Part shown: positions 32,805-41,273 of the stretch, one piece after another
Layout of the letters: the number at the start of each line of letters is the position of its first letter
Position numbering within the stretch: position 1 is the stretch's first letter
Assembly (NCBI GenBank): GCA_038087035.1
Contig: CP051187.1
Location: forward strand, 6,082,001-6,146,000
Length of the DNA: 64,000 bases
Direction of reading: 5' to 3'
Origin: Gloeotrichia echinulata CP02
GTDB lineage: Bacteria; Cyanobacteriota; Cyanobacteriia; Cyanobacteriales; Nostocaceae
Program-made: the position numbers and the translations under genes
Notes under the pieces: model-generated
Databases searched by the model: none
Told to the model about the DNA's origin: nothing
What the model saw: only the letters and a program-made list of their open reading frames with translations

Positions 32805-33752
32805 GTGACAACTATTACATTGGGACAAAATGGTCCAGCAGTTACACCTCTTTGCATTGGTACTTGGGCTTGGGGTGATAAACTGTTTTGGAATTATGGC
32901 GATGGCTACGGTCAAGAAGATTTACGAGCAGCCTTTACAGCCGCTTTAGAGGCTGGTGTTACTTTCTTTGACACAGCGGAAGTTTATGGACTGGGAAAGA
33001 GTGAGGAACTTTTGGGGCAATTTTTGCAACAGACGCAGCAACCAGTGCAAATTGCTACCAAGTATTGGGGTTGGCCTTGGCGATTTACAGGTCAAGCTGT
33101 AGCTGATGCTTTAACAGATAGCCTCAAACGCTTACAATTAGAGCGCATTGAACTGTATCAAGTCCATTGGCCTTTCACATTCTTGTTAAGTCAAGAAACG
33201 CTGTTGAATACCCTAGCGGATGAGGTGAAACGGGGTAGAATTGCTGCAGTTGGTGTCAGTAATTACTCGGCAGCGCAAATGCGAGAGGTACAGAAAATAT
33301 TGGCCGCCCGTGGTGTTCCTTTGGCGGTGAATCAGGTACGCTACTCTTTGCTAACTCGCCAAATTGAAAGCAATGGTATTTTCCAAACAGCCCGTGAATT
33401 AGGCGTGACCATCTTAGCCTATAGTCCTTTGGCTCAGGGATTACTCACAGGTAAATACACCACCGATGGTAAACAAACACCTAGTGGTGCTAGAAGAATA
33501 GACCCACGATTTAGTAAAGATGGGCTGCAAAAAATTGAGCCTGTGATATCTTTGCTACGACAATTTGGAGATAAATACGAACGTACTCCAGCCCAAGTTG
33601 CTCTTAACTGGTTAATTGCTCAGGGGAATGTGATTCCCATTGCTGGGGTAAAAACAGCCCAACAAGTGCGACAAAATGCAGGCGCTTTGGGCTGGAGATT
33701 GAGTGATGATGAGGTTAGCAAGTTAGAACAAGTTAGCCGTCCGTTTACGTGA
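32805..33752 (+). CDS. Aldo/keto reductase
   Basis: The 315-residue (beta/alpha)8 NADPH oxidoreductase has the catalytic tetrad visible as Asp and Tyr in FFDTAEVYGLGKSEELL, Lys in IATKYWGWPW and His in LYQVHWPF. The C-terminal cofactor segment is VIPIAGVKTAQQVRQNAGA. It belongs to the YajO/AKR11-13-like group; the substrate is unknown and a general role in reducing toxic aldehydes is common. It starts at GTG 32805. Confidence 0.9.
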   Translation: MTTITLGQNGPAVTPLCIGTWAWGDKLFWNYGDGYGQEDLRAAFTAALEAGVTFFDTAEVYGLGKSEELLGQFLQQTQQPVQIATKYWGWPWRFTGQAVADALTDSLKRLQLERIELYQVHWPFTFLLSQETLLNTLADEVKRGRIAAVGVSNYSAAQMREVQKILAARGVPLAVNQVRYSLLTRQIESNGIFQTARELGVTILAYSPLAQGLLTGKYTTDGKQTPSGARRIDPRFSKDGLQKIEPVISLLRQFGDKYERTPAQVALNWLIAQGNVIPIAGVKTAQQVRQNAGALGWRLSDDEVSKLEQVSRPFT

Positions 33753-33756
33753 ACTA

Positions 33757-34103
33757 CTCAGACTTGCCTACGGCTGAAGTCTGTAGCTCTCCCAATTCAT
33801 CAGGAATAGCCTCAAAAACTCCGCAGTTCTCTTGGTCTGACATTCCCTCCAAGGGCAGGAGTCCTGATTCCCAAGACCCAAATCTTCTTCTTGCGACATA
33901 TACCTATTAGCTTGGTTTTCGCTTATGGCATTGATGGTCAAGACAGTAAATATATTAGCAGAAAATCCTAGGGATTCGTCATCCATCCAGAATTTGTTTT
34001 TACCTGGTAAAAAATCAATTCCAGATGTAATCCTCATCCCCCACTCCCTATCCCCACCGAACTCACGAGTTGAGGGTGGGGACTTCCGCGATTCGTTAAC
34101 GCA
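33757..34103 (-). other. Decayed transposon right end with omega-RNA-like hairpin
   Basis: Read on the minus strand from about 34103, the sequence GTTAACGAATCGCGGAAGTC is followed by a hairpin with arms TCCCCACC/GGTGGGGA (34051-34082). It closely matches 49717-49767, which lies between two transposon genes. The stretch ends near 33760 in a second hairpin, AGACTTCAGCCGTAGGCAAG. No tnpB remains. I infer a leftover IS200/IS605-type end or orphan guide-RNA locus. The open frames across it are not credible. Confidence 0.5.
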
Positions 34104-34150
34104 CCGCCACGTAACATGGTGCGTTAGGCTAAAGCTGTAACGCACCCTAC

Positions 34151-34247
34151 TTACAGCGTTTTTCAGGTAAATAGACCACGCGGTAGGGGCGCAAGGCCTT
34201 GCGCCCCTACGAGTATCTGTGGTTCAAAGAAATGAAAATTGCTGTAA
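34151..34247. mobile_element. TTACAGC-ended MITE-like element with GGGGCGCAAGGCC core
   Basis: A well preserved copy with ends TTACAGC and GCTGTAA and a perfect central GTAGGGGCGCAAGGCC palindrome. It is about 97 bp and nearly identical to 16312-16406. Confidence 0.85.
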
Positions 34248-34272
34248 GATTTATTTTAAAATAGTCTTCACA

Positions 34273-34833
34273 TTACTCAAACACAGGAGGCCAAAGTTCG
34301 GATACTGTCAGTTCCCAGCCTGGTAGTAAATCGGGTAATGTCAGTTTGTCGTTATCTTGCAGGATTATTGGTTCTTGATTAAGTCGATAAACTGTTAAAG
34401 TTAATTTATCCGGGTCTATAATAATACCAACTGTAGAGCCAAGCTGTAGAAATAGTTCAATTTTTTCTATTAGTGGTTTGAGGCGATCGCTTTTAGATCT
34501 AATTTCTACCATCAAGTCAGGTACTAGTTCCACAAAGTCCCGCTGACTTTTTTTGAGTCTATCCGCACGAACAAAAGACACATCAGGAGCGCGAAGATTT
34601 CTTTTTCCGGTTTCCGGTTCTAAGCTAGGTAAAATGAACCCAGCGCTGGAACCAGTGACTCTGCCTAATTTGCGTGGACGTACCCAATTGGCGAGCTGAC
34701 GCGCCAACTCTACACCTATTTCTTCAGAAACAAAATCTGACGGACCCATAACAAGTATATTCCCATCTACCAATTCCATCTGCCATTCTGGATGCTCTGT
34801 TTGAAGATGCTCTAAGTCTGTGATGGTGAACAT
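34273..34833 (-). CDS. Uma2 family (DUF820) putative restriction endonuclease
   Basis: The 186-residue protein has Uma2 elements: LVDGNILVMGPSDFVSEEIG at the start, RAPDVSFVRADRL near residues 84-96 with the catalytic aspartate, LVPDLMVEIRSKSDRLKPL with the glutamate, and VGIIIDPDKLTLTVY. It is a sixth Uma2 gene in this window and again a separate lineage without a repeat tail. ATG 34833. It lies between a MITE and a duplicated hairpin. Confidence 0.88.
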   Translation of the reverse strand: MFTITDLEHLQTEHPEWQMELVDGNILVMGPSDFVSEEIGVELARQLANWVRPRKLGRVTGSSAGFILPSLEPETGKRNLRAPDVSFVRADRLKKSQRDFVELVPDLMVEIRSKSDRLKPLIEKIELFLQLGSTVGIIIDPDKLTLTVYRLNQEPIILQDNDKLTLPDLLPGWELTVSELWPPVFE

Positions 34834-34880
34834 AACAATACCAAGAATGTATCTTTATCGATTTTCCCACAAATATTGAA

Positions 34881-35048
34881 TTTGTAGTGTGCGTCAGTAA
34901 ACGAGGCTACCGATATGGTTGCCATAATTGAGGTATGACTGACACACCCTACAGAACTGCTAGATTAAATTTGTAGTGTGCGTCAGTAAACGAATCCACC
35001 GATATGGTTGCCATAATTGAGGTATGACTGACACACCCTACAGAACTC
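34881..35048. repeat. Direct repeat of an 89-bp hairpin unit
   Basis: Two units begin TTTGTAGTGTGCGTCAGTAA at 34881 and 34970 and differ at a few bases. Each contains the imperfect palindrome TGTGCGTCAGT/ACTGACACAC. They lie between the Uma2 start and the end of the helicase gene. Confidence 0.85.
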
Positions 35049-35075
35049 CTAATTCCTAACTCGTAACTAATTAAC

Positions 35076-36575
35076 TTAACCTAGCTTGTGTGAAGACTCA
35101 CGATGGCTTGTTTTCAGTTTGGGCTTAGGGCTACCACGTCTTTCGTCGTCGCCATTGTTACTGTCGGATTTGCCCCCCCAGGAGCGGGTACGTTCACCAC
35201 CAGAGTCGCGACGCTTCATTAGTTTGGGTTTGGGGGTGGGGAGGTTTTCTTCTTGGGGAATGTCAATTTCGGCACTTAGCCAAGCGGGACGGGTTTGATC
35301 GTAAGCGATTTGTAATGCAGCAGCGGCGATCGCCTGCGGATCATATTTTTCAATCAGTTCGCTGATTATCGGCAAAAATGAAGCTAGGCGTTCGCCTGTT
35401 AAAGCTTCTCTTACCTGTTCTTGCAGTTTCTGAATGTGTCGCGCCTCAATTTGTGCCCTTGTGGGAATTGTCAGTAATTGCCAGTTTTGGCGATTATGGC
35501 GTTCAAATGTCTGCTGTTTACGGCGTTCAAAGGGCTGCACTAGGGAGATTGCGGTGCCTTCTTTACCAGCGCGACCAGTCCGACCAATTCGGTGAACGTA
35601 GGTTTCAACGCTATCGGGTAGGTCGTAGTTGATTACATGAGACAGTTGATCGACATCTAACCCCCGTGCGGCTATATCAGTTGCTACCACCCAGCGCACC
35701 TGACGATTGCGGAATCGGCTCAATAAGCGCTCTCTGGCTTGTTGGGATAAGTCACCGTGGTATTCATCTACACTGTGTCCAGCGGATTGTAATTGGTTGG
35801 TGAGTTCGGCGGCTGTGCGTCTGGTGCGGACGAAGATTAAAGCTGTTTCTGGGTCTTCCATTTCCAGAATTGGCTGTAAAGCTTTAGCTTTTGTCCAGTG
35901 ACGGGGAATCAAGTAAGCTACTTGATTGATTTTATTGGGTGCGGCTTTCGGCTGTTCGACGGTGACTGTCACAGGCGATCGCAAAAATTTATTCACCAAT
36001 TGGCGAATCGATGGCGGCATTGTGGCCGAGAATAAAGCTGTTTGACGGTCGTTAGGTGCTTGCGACAGGATTTTAATCACATCGTCGATAAAGCCCATGC
36101 TCAACATTTCATCGGCTTCATCTAACACAAACCATTTGACTTGATCAAGCTTCAAACAGCCCCGATCTAGTAAGTCAATCACCCGTCCTGGCGTACCCAC
36201 AACCATGTGAACGCCGCGTTTGAGTTGCATAATTTGGCGGTCAATTGATTGACCACCATAGATTGCTAACACCCGTAATCCTTCGTCACCAATAAATTGG
36301 GCGATAGCGTCGTGAACTTGCATTGCTAATTCACGAGTTGGGGTTAAAACTAGGGCTTGTACTGCCTTTTGATTAATATCCAGGCGCTCTAGAATCGGTA
36401 ATGAAAATGCTGCTGTTTTACCTGTTCCCGTTTGTGATTGACCAACAACATCACGACCCGCCAGCAGTTGGGGGATTGCTTGCACTTGTATGTTAGTGGG
36501 TGTGGTAAAGCCGATTTTTTCTAGTTGATCAGCGCGTTCTGGGGAAATACCTAGTTCTTGAAACAAAAGATTCAT
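35076..36575 (-). CDS. DEAD-box ATP-dependent RNA helicase
   Basis: The 499-residue helicase has the full set of motifs: Q motif FTTPTNIQVQAIP, motif I SQTGTGKTA near 46-54, Ia PTREL, II DEAD near 152-155, III SAT, IV IFVRT, V ARGLDV and VI HRIGRTGRAG near 323-332. A basic, low-complexity tail rich in Arg, Ser and Gly follows and would bind RNA. It is similar to the cyanobacterial DeaD/CsdA-like helicases involved in RNA remodelling and ribosome assembly, often cold- or redox-responsive. AGGAGA lies 5 bases before ATG 36575. It follows rimO by 37 bp on the same strand, so co-transcription is likely. Confidence 0.93.
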   Translation of the reverse strand: MNLLFQELGISPERADQLEKIGFTTPTNIQVQAIPQLLAGRDVVGQSQTGTGKTAAFSLPILERLDINQKAVQALVLTPTRELAMQVHDAIAQFIGDEGLRVLAIYGGQSIDRQIMQLKRGVHMVVGTPGRVIDLLDRGCLKLDQVKWFVLDEADEMLSMGFIDDVIKILSQAPNDRQTALFSATMPPSIRQLVNKFLRSPVTVTVEQPKAAPNKINQVAYLIPRHWTKAKALQPILEMEDPETALIFVRTRRTAAELTNQLQSAGHSVDEYHGDLSQQARERLLSRFRNRQVRWVVATDIAARGLDVDQLSHVINYDLPDSVETYVHRIGRTGRAGKEGTAISLVQPFERRKQQTFERHNRQNWQLLTIPTRAQIEARHIQKLQEQVREALTGERLASFLPIISELIEKYDPQAIAAAALQIAYDQTRPAWLSAEIDIPQEENLPTPKPKLMKRRDSGGERTRSWGGKSDSNNGDDERRGSPKPKLKTSHRESSHKLG

Positions 36576-36612
36576 CAAGTCTCCTCGATTTTATTTATTT
36601 TGGATTTTTGGA

Positions 36613-37974
36613 TTAGTTATTGACAATTTGACCATAAAGGTCGTATGTATCAGCGTCTTGGATGGCTACTGGCACGATTGTGCCTAACTTCGCCTCTCTA
36701 CCAGACGCTTCTCTACCAGATGCTTCGCCAACGTGAACCCCGACGACATAGACCTGTCCATCGATTTCGGGAGCAAATCTCCCTGAACGACCGATTAATT
36801 TTCCTGTTTCAGGATTTTCTTGCTCAATCAGGACATCCACAATTTTGCCGATTTCCTGTTGATTCTTTTGCCATGCAATCGGTTGTTGGAGTTCCATTAG
36901 TCGGTGTCGCCGCTCATCCTTCACTAATTGGGGCAACTGATTTGGTAACTTATAGGCAGGGGTTTCCTCTTCTGGTGAAAAGGTGAAGACACCAACATGG
37001 TCAAATTCATGACGCTGGACGAACTGTAGTAGATGCTCAAAATGCTCTTCTGTTTCTCCAGGGAAGCCAACAATAAATGTTGTTCGCAGCACCGCTGATG
37101 GTAGCGCGGTTTTGATGCGCTCTATAATCCCATCATTTACCCGTCCTTGCCAGGGACGGTTCATCGCCCGGAGAATCTCTGTGTGAGAATGTTGTAAGGG
37201 CAAATCTAAGTAGGGTAAGACGTTAGGTGTTTCTTGAATCGCCGCTATGACATCTGGTGTCAGTCCGGTGGGATAGGCATAATGCATTCTGATCCACGGG
37301 ACATCTACTTTCCCCAAAGCCCGAAGTAATTCGGCTAACTTTGGCGTTCCGTAAATATCCAAACCGTAATTAGTGGTGATTTGCGAAATTAGGATAATTT
37401 CTTTTACCCCTTGACTAGCTAACTGTTCGGCCTCAGCCACGATGGATTCAATAGTACGCGATCGTTGGTTTCCTCGTAGATAAGGAATAATACAAAACGC
37501 ACATCGATAATCACATCCTTCGGCCACTCGCAGGTAAGCTATGCCCTCAGTTGTAGTGCGGTAGCGCGGTGTAGTTTCGTTGGCAATGTAGGTTGGTTCG
37601 GCACTAATCTGCTTGACCCGCTCTCCTGCTTCTACCCGCTCAATTACATTTACAATTTTGTGATAATCTCCTGTACCTACCACGGCCACTGCTTCTGGCA
37701 ACTCCTCCAATAACTGCTCTTGGAAGTGCTGCGCCATACAGCCAGTGATCACGATTTTTTTATTTGCCTCTGCCAACTCTACCAAAGTTTTGACAGATTC
37801 TTCTCTTGCGGCTTCAATAAAACTACAAGTATTGACAATTACGTAATCTGCTAACTCTTCATTCGTATCTACGCCGTACCCTGCTTCTACCAGCAGTCCT
37901 AACATATGTTCTGTATCAATGCGATTTTTCTCGCAGCCCAGGTGAGAAATGGCAATTGTTGGCTTGTCACCCAT
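36613..37974 (-). CDS. rimO: Ribosomal protein uS12 methylthiotransferase RimO
   Basis: The 453-residue radical SAM enzyme adds a methylthio group to the conserved aspartate of ribosomal protein S12. The N-terminal cluster domain shows HLGCEKNRIDTEHMLGLL, CSFIEAA and GCMAQ cysteines. The radical SAM motif is CDYRCAFCIIP near residue 155, and a TRAM domain (GKIVDVLIEQENPETGKLIG) lies at the C-terminus. EKNRID rather than KNLVDSE-type variants is typical of RimO versus MiaB. The open frame extends to a TTG 12 codons earlier; ATG 37974 matches family starts. Near the end is a short tandem duplication (GEASGREASGREAKL) inside the TRAM domain. Confidence 0.93.
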   Translation of the reverse strand: MGDKPTIAISHLGCEKNRIDTEHMLGLLVEAGYGVDTNEELADYVIVNTCSFIEAAREESVKTLVELAEANKKIVITGCMAQHFQEQLLEELPEAVAVVGTGDYHKIVNVIERVEAGERVKQISAEPTYIANETTPRYRTTTEGIAYLRVAEGCDYRCAFCIIPYLRGNQRSRTIESIVAEAEQLASQGVKEIILISQITTNYGLDIYGTPKLAELLRALGKVDVPWIRMHYAYPTGLTPDVIAAIQETPNVLPYLDLPLQHSHTEILRAMNRPWQGRVNDGIIERIKTALPSAVLRTTFIVGFPGETEEHFEHLLQFVQRHEFDHVGVFTFSPEEETPAYKLPNQLPQLVKDERRHRLMELQQPIAWQKNQQEIGKIVDVLIEQENPETGKLIGRSGRFAPEIDGQVYVVGVHVGEASGREASGREAKLGTIVPVAIQDADTYDLYGQIVNN

Positions 37975-38622
37975 ATTTTCAAAAAATCTTCGGTTTTTTC
38001 TCTTTGGCAAACATTAAATGTGCTTGCTTGGCTCTTTTGTGATTAGCACCCTTATCCAGACAGTCATCACGTGATAGATTACCACTGCTAGCAACCGTCC
38101 CAAAACTCATAACCTTAATCAATTTCAGGTCATGCTATGATATCTTTATTAATTTCCCAGGGTTAAATGAAGTGTCTTTGGGTACATTTGACACTTTTTA
38201 TGTTTTTTTAACAATTCGCCTGTTGGTATTTTACATTACCGCAGCGTGTCTTTTGTTAATTTACCCATCGGGAAGCCGCCCAAAGGGCTGGTTGTGAGAA
38301 GTCGCTACCCTCAGGGAAATCGCACTTGCGACTACGCCTAATCAAGCAGTAATGCTACCCAGGCAATCAGGCTTGGTTTACGACGATGCGTAAGTGACAC
38401 GCCTAAAATCTGGGAAGATGCCTCGCGTCTTGTGAGTGGCAAACTCCTCTTATTGTAGCCAAGTTTTATCTTAACATATCTTATGGGAGGTTTTACGCTA
38501 ATTTCCACCTTAGGGGGGAGGTAAAAAAACAACCCATACAAAACAACCTTGACTAGTATAGTCAAAAGTCAAGGGTCAAGGAAGTAGGCAAGAGGCAAGA
38601 GACTGTTGGCTCCCTGCAGCGG
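37975..38622. other. Intergenic region between rimO and btpA
   Basis: No credible gene is seen. It contains an AGTCGC...GCGACT inverted pair near 38310-38335, some T-rich tracts around 38195-38215 and a short GGCAAGA repeat at 38590-38602. The open frame on the minus strand at 38338-38565 has no ribosome binding site and an unlikely composition. It must hold the divergent promoters of rimO and btpA. Confidence 0.6.
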
Positions 38623-39480
38623 ATGAAAGAAGTGGAATTATATCAGTTATTTAAAACTCGAACACCAGTTATTGGAGTGGTTCACCTACTCCCACTCCCT
38701 ACCTCGCCCCGTTGGGGAGGTAGCCTCAAAGCAGTGATAGACCGCGCCGAACAAGAAGCAACAGCCTTGGCAAGTGGAGGGGTTGACGGCATTATTGTAG
38801 AGAATTTTTTTGACGCGCCGTTTACAAAAAACCAAGTCGATCCAGCAGTTGTGAGTGCCATGACTGTGGTAGTGCAACGAATACAGAATCTGGTCACGTT
38901 GCCGATTGGCTTAAATGTATTGCGGAATGACGGCAAAAGTGCAATGGCGATCGCCAGTTGTGTAGGGGCACAATTCATCCGCGTCAACGTCCTCACAGGA
39001 GTGATGGCTACAGACCAAGGATTAATTGAGGGAGAAGCCTATCAATTACTTCGTTATCGACGGGAGTTAGGCTGTGATGTCAAAATCTTTGCCGATGTGT
39101 TGGTTAAACACGCCCGTCCTTTAAGTTCGCCAAATCTCACGGTCGCCGTCAAAGACACCATCGAGCGGGGTTTAGCAGACGCGGTAATCTTGTCAGGTTG
39201 GGCTACTGGTAGTCCTCCTAACCAAGAAGATTTAGAACTGGCCTGTGGTGCGGCCAATGGCACGCCCGTGTTCATTGGTAGTGGAGCAAATTGGGAAAAT
39301 GTTGGTACACTTATGCAGGCAGCAGATGGTGTAATTGTTTCCAGTTCCCTCAAACGCCACGGTCGGATCGAGCAACCAATTGACCCCATTCGCGTTAGTC
39401 AATTTGTCGAAGCCGCACGTCGCACTTGGAACTCTAAGGGTGAAACTAAATCAATTTCTTCGATGAGTGTACATTCTTAA
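38623..39480 (+). CDS. btpA: BtpA/SgcQ family protein (photosystem I biogenesis)
   Basis: The 285-residue TIM-barrel-like protein begins with TRTPVIGVVHLLPLPTSPRW. Family marks are GGVDGIIVENFFDAPFTK near residues 52-69, PIGLNVLRNDGKSAMAIA and a C-terminal ADGVIVSSSLKRHGRIEQP. In Synechocystis BtpA is a thylakoid-peripheral protein needed to stabilise the photosystem I reaction-centre proteins, especially at low temperature. The stop codon is directly followed by a heptamer repeat and then the VKOR-DsbA gene, so the two may be expressed together. Confidence 0.9.
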   Translation: MKEVELYQLFKTRTPVIGVVHLLPLPTSPRWGGSLKAVIDRAEQEATALASGGVDGIIVENFFDAPFTKNQVDPAVVSAMTVVVQRIQNLVTLPIGLNVLRNDGKSAMAIASCVGAQFIRVNVLTGVMATDQGLIEGEAYQLLRYRRELGCDVKIFADVLVKHARPLSSPNLTVAVKDTIERGLADAVILSGWATGSPPNQEDLELACGAANGTPVFIGSGANWENVGTLMQAADGVIVSSSLKRHGRIEQPIDPIRVSQFVEAARRTWNSKGETKSISSMSVHS

Positions 39481-39632
39481 TGGGGAATGGGGAATGGGGA
39501 CTAGGGACTAGGAAATCCTTGTTATCCCCAATCCCGAATCCCCAATCCCGAATCCCCAATCCCCAATCCCCAATCCCCAATCCCCAATCCCGAATCCCCA
39601 ATCCCCAATCCCCAATCCCCAATCCCCAATTG
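39481..39632. repeat. Heptanucleotide short tandem repeat (CCCAATC/CCGAATC)
   Basis: CCCAATC 7-bp units with CCGAATC variants fill almost the whole space between btpA and the next gene. The frame through them is open and would add a repetitive N-terminus (IPNPQSP units) to the VKOR protein; I regard that extension as non-genic. Confidence 0.9.
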
Positions 39633-39638
39633 CAGTTT

Positions 39639-40628
39639 ATGATTCGCCGCCGTTCTACTCCTACTCCTTGGATTCATAAATGGTCGCGTCCGTTGATAGG
39701 CGCGATCGCCTCTTTTGGTGCCTTGACAACAGGTTATCTGACCTACGAAAAGTTAACGGGCGGTAGTGCAGCTTGTGTCGCACAGGCTGGCGCTAGGGGC
39801 TGTAATGATGTACTTTCCAGTCCTTGGGCAACGATTTTTGGTCAGCCATTAGCTTTGTTTGGGTTTTTAGCCTACACAAGTATACTGATATTTGCTGTAG
39901 CCCCTTTGGCATTGAAACTAGAGGACAATAATCAGCGCAAACAGCTGGAAACTGGAACTAGGTGGTTGCTGTTGGTAGGGGCGATCGCTATGTCGATCTT
40001 CAGCAGCTACTTGATGTATTTGCTGGCGTTCCAAATCAAAGCTTTATGTCCTTACTGTATTGCCTCGGCTTTATTTTCCCTGAGTCTGTTGGTATTGACA
40101 ATTGTCGGTCATGAATGGGAAGATCTGGGGCAAATTTTCTTTACCGCGATTATTGTGGGGATGATTACCCTGATTGGCACATTAGCCATTTTTGCCAATG
40201 TGAATGCTGGCTCGACGGGGGAATCAAATTCTGGCAAACCAGTGCAAATTAGCTTTACTCCCAAGGTAGAGCCTAACCCAGCATTTGGTTGGGAAGTCAC
40301 CACCACTTCTGGTGAAGCGGAAATAGCCCTCGCAAATCATCTGGTCAAAATTGGCGCTAAGGAATATTCTGCTTATTGGTGTCCTCACTGTCACGAACAA
40401 AAGCTGATATTTGGTAAAGAAGCTGCCGAGATAATTAACAAGAATGTTAAGGTAGAATGCGCTCCTGATGGACTCAAGGCTCAACCAGAACTGTGTAAGG
40501 CAGCGAAAATACAAGGCTTCCCGACTTGGATTATCAATGGTAAAAGTTATGGTGGAGTCCAAAACCTAGAAGAACTGGCGAAAGTTTCTGGCTATACAGG
40601 TTCTCGGAACTTCAAATATTTCAAATAA
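39639..40628 (+). CDS. VKOR-DsbA fusion thiol oxidoreductase (LTO1-like)
   Basis: The 329-residue membrane protein has an N-terminal VKOR domain with about four to five helices, its cysteine pair (AACVAQAGARGCND near residues 44-57) and the active-site CPYC at about residue 137. It is followed by a thioredoxin/DsbA-like domain in the lumen or periplasm with CPHC in SAYWCPHCHEQKL and a GFPTWIING cis-proline loop. Such fusions make disulfides using quinone as oxidant; the plant orthologue LTO1 is needed for photosystem II assembly. I take ATG 39639 as the start because upstream codons come from the tandem repeat. Its place next to btpA is fitting. Confidence 0.9.
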   Translation: MIRRRSTPTPWIHKWSRPLIGAIASFGALTTGYLTYEKLTGGSAACVAQAGARGCNDVLSSPWATIFGQPLALFGFLAYTSILIFAVAPLALKLEDNNQRKQLETGTRWLLLVGAIAMSIFSSYLMYLLAFQIKALCPYCIASALFSLSLLVLTIVGHEWEDLGQIFFTAIIVGMITLIGTLAIFANVNAGSTGESNSGKPVQISFTPKVEPNPAFGWEVTTTSGEAEIALANHLVKIGAKEYSAYWCPHCHEQKLIFGKEAAEIINKNVKVECAPDGLKAQPELCKAAKIQGFPTWIINGKSYGGVQNLEELAKVSGYTGSRNFKYFK

Positions 40629-40755
40629 AAAATAATTCCGACTTTCTTGTGCGGTGGGCGTTTAGCCCGCTCTGATTAATGGGTGGGACAGACGCCATTT
40701 GTATCAACTTCAGTTCCAACGCTTGCCCCACAAACATTTTACTCCACCCCTTAAT

Positions 40756-40787
40756 CCCCGGACTGCTAGCAGTCCGGGGAAGTTTTG
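40756..40787 (+). terminator. Probable Rho-independent terminator after the VKOR-DsbA gene
   Basis: A perfect 24-bp palindrome, arms CCCCGGACTGCT/AGCAGTCCGGGG, is followed by AAGTTTTG. The T-tract is short. The rest of 40629-41051 has no recognised feature. Confidence 0.6.
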
Positions 40788-41051
40788 TCTAGATATAGCA
40801 GGGGACTGGGGACACAACGACCGCTCAGTGCATCGCTGGGGACTGGGTTACAAGTCTGATTGTGTCTAGGTTTTATCATCAGTTAATGTCCTAAGCACTT
40901 TGGCGGTTGCTATAAAATGAAGCGATACCCTTGCTTTACTGACAAAAACAGAGTTTAGAGTCTAATTTTCTTTCCAACTATTGACCCTTGACGCTTAAAT
41001 CTGTACACAATATTTATACTTAACTTGTGTGAATACGCATTCAAGTCCTAG

Positions 41052-41273
41052 TTGCTATGTGATTTGATCATCATTGGTGATCATCAGAGGTCAAGGCAAA
41101 TATTGAAAATTGCTCAACTCTCTTACTTACCCCTAATCGCTATGCGGTTAATTAATCTTCAAAATTCCCTCGCCTTTCACTCCCTGCTGACTTCGTGGCT
41201 AGAGGAGGACTCCCGATGGCTGGGTAGAGAAAATCAAGAATATTTGTCCCAATTAGGTTATGGGAATGAGTAA
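41052..41273 (+). CDS. Possible small upstream protein overlapping the diguanylate cyclase gene
   Basis: A 73-residue frame from a TTG, overlapping the start of the next gene by 14 bp in another frame. The C-terminal half (LLTSWLEEDSRWLGRENQEY, LSQLGYGNE) looks protein-like, and the TATGGGAATGAGTAA overlap could couple translation. No family is recognised and the start has no ribosome binding site, so it remains doubtful. Confidence 0.35.
   Translation: MLCDLIIIGDHQRSRQILKIAQLSYLPLIAMRLINLQNSLAFHSLLTSWLEEDSRWLGRENQEYLSQLGYGNE

Noticed and set aside
33768..34145. 125-codon minus-strand frame
   Set aside because: Runs through a decayed transposon end and an inverted repeat; composition is not protein-like.
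38270..38345. Possible riboswitch or structured leader before btpA
   Set aside because: Only one short inverted pair is visible and no known riboswitch core sequence could be matched.
39480..39638. N-terminal extension of the VKOR-DsbA protein
   Set aside because: Encoded by CCCAATC tandem repeats; the conserved protein begins at ATG 39639.
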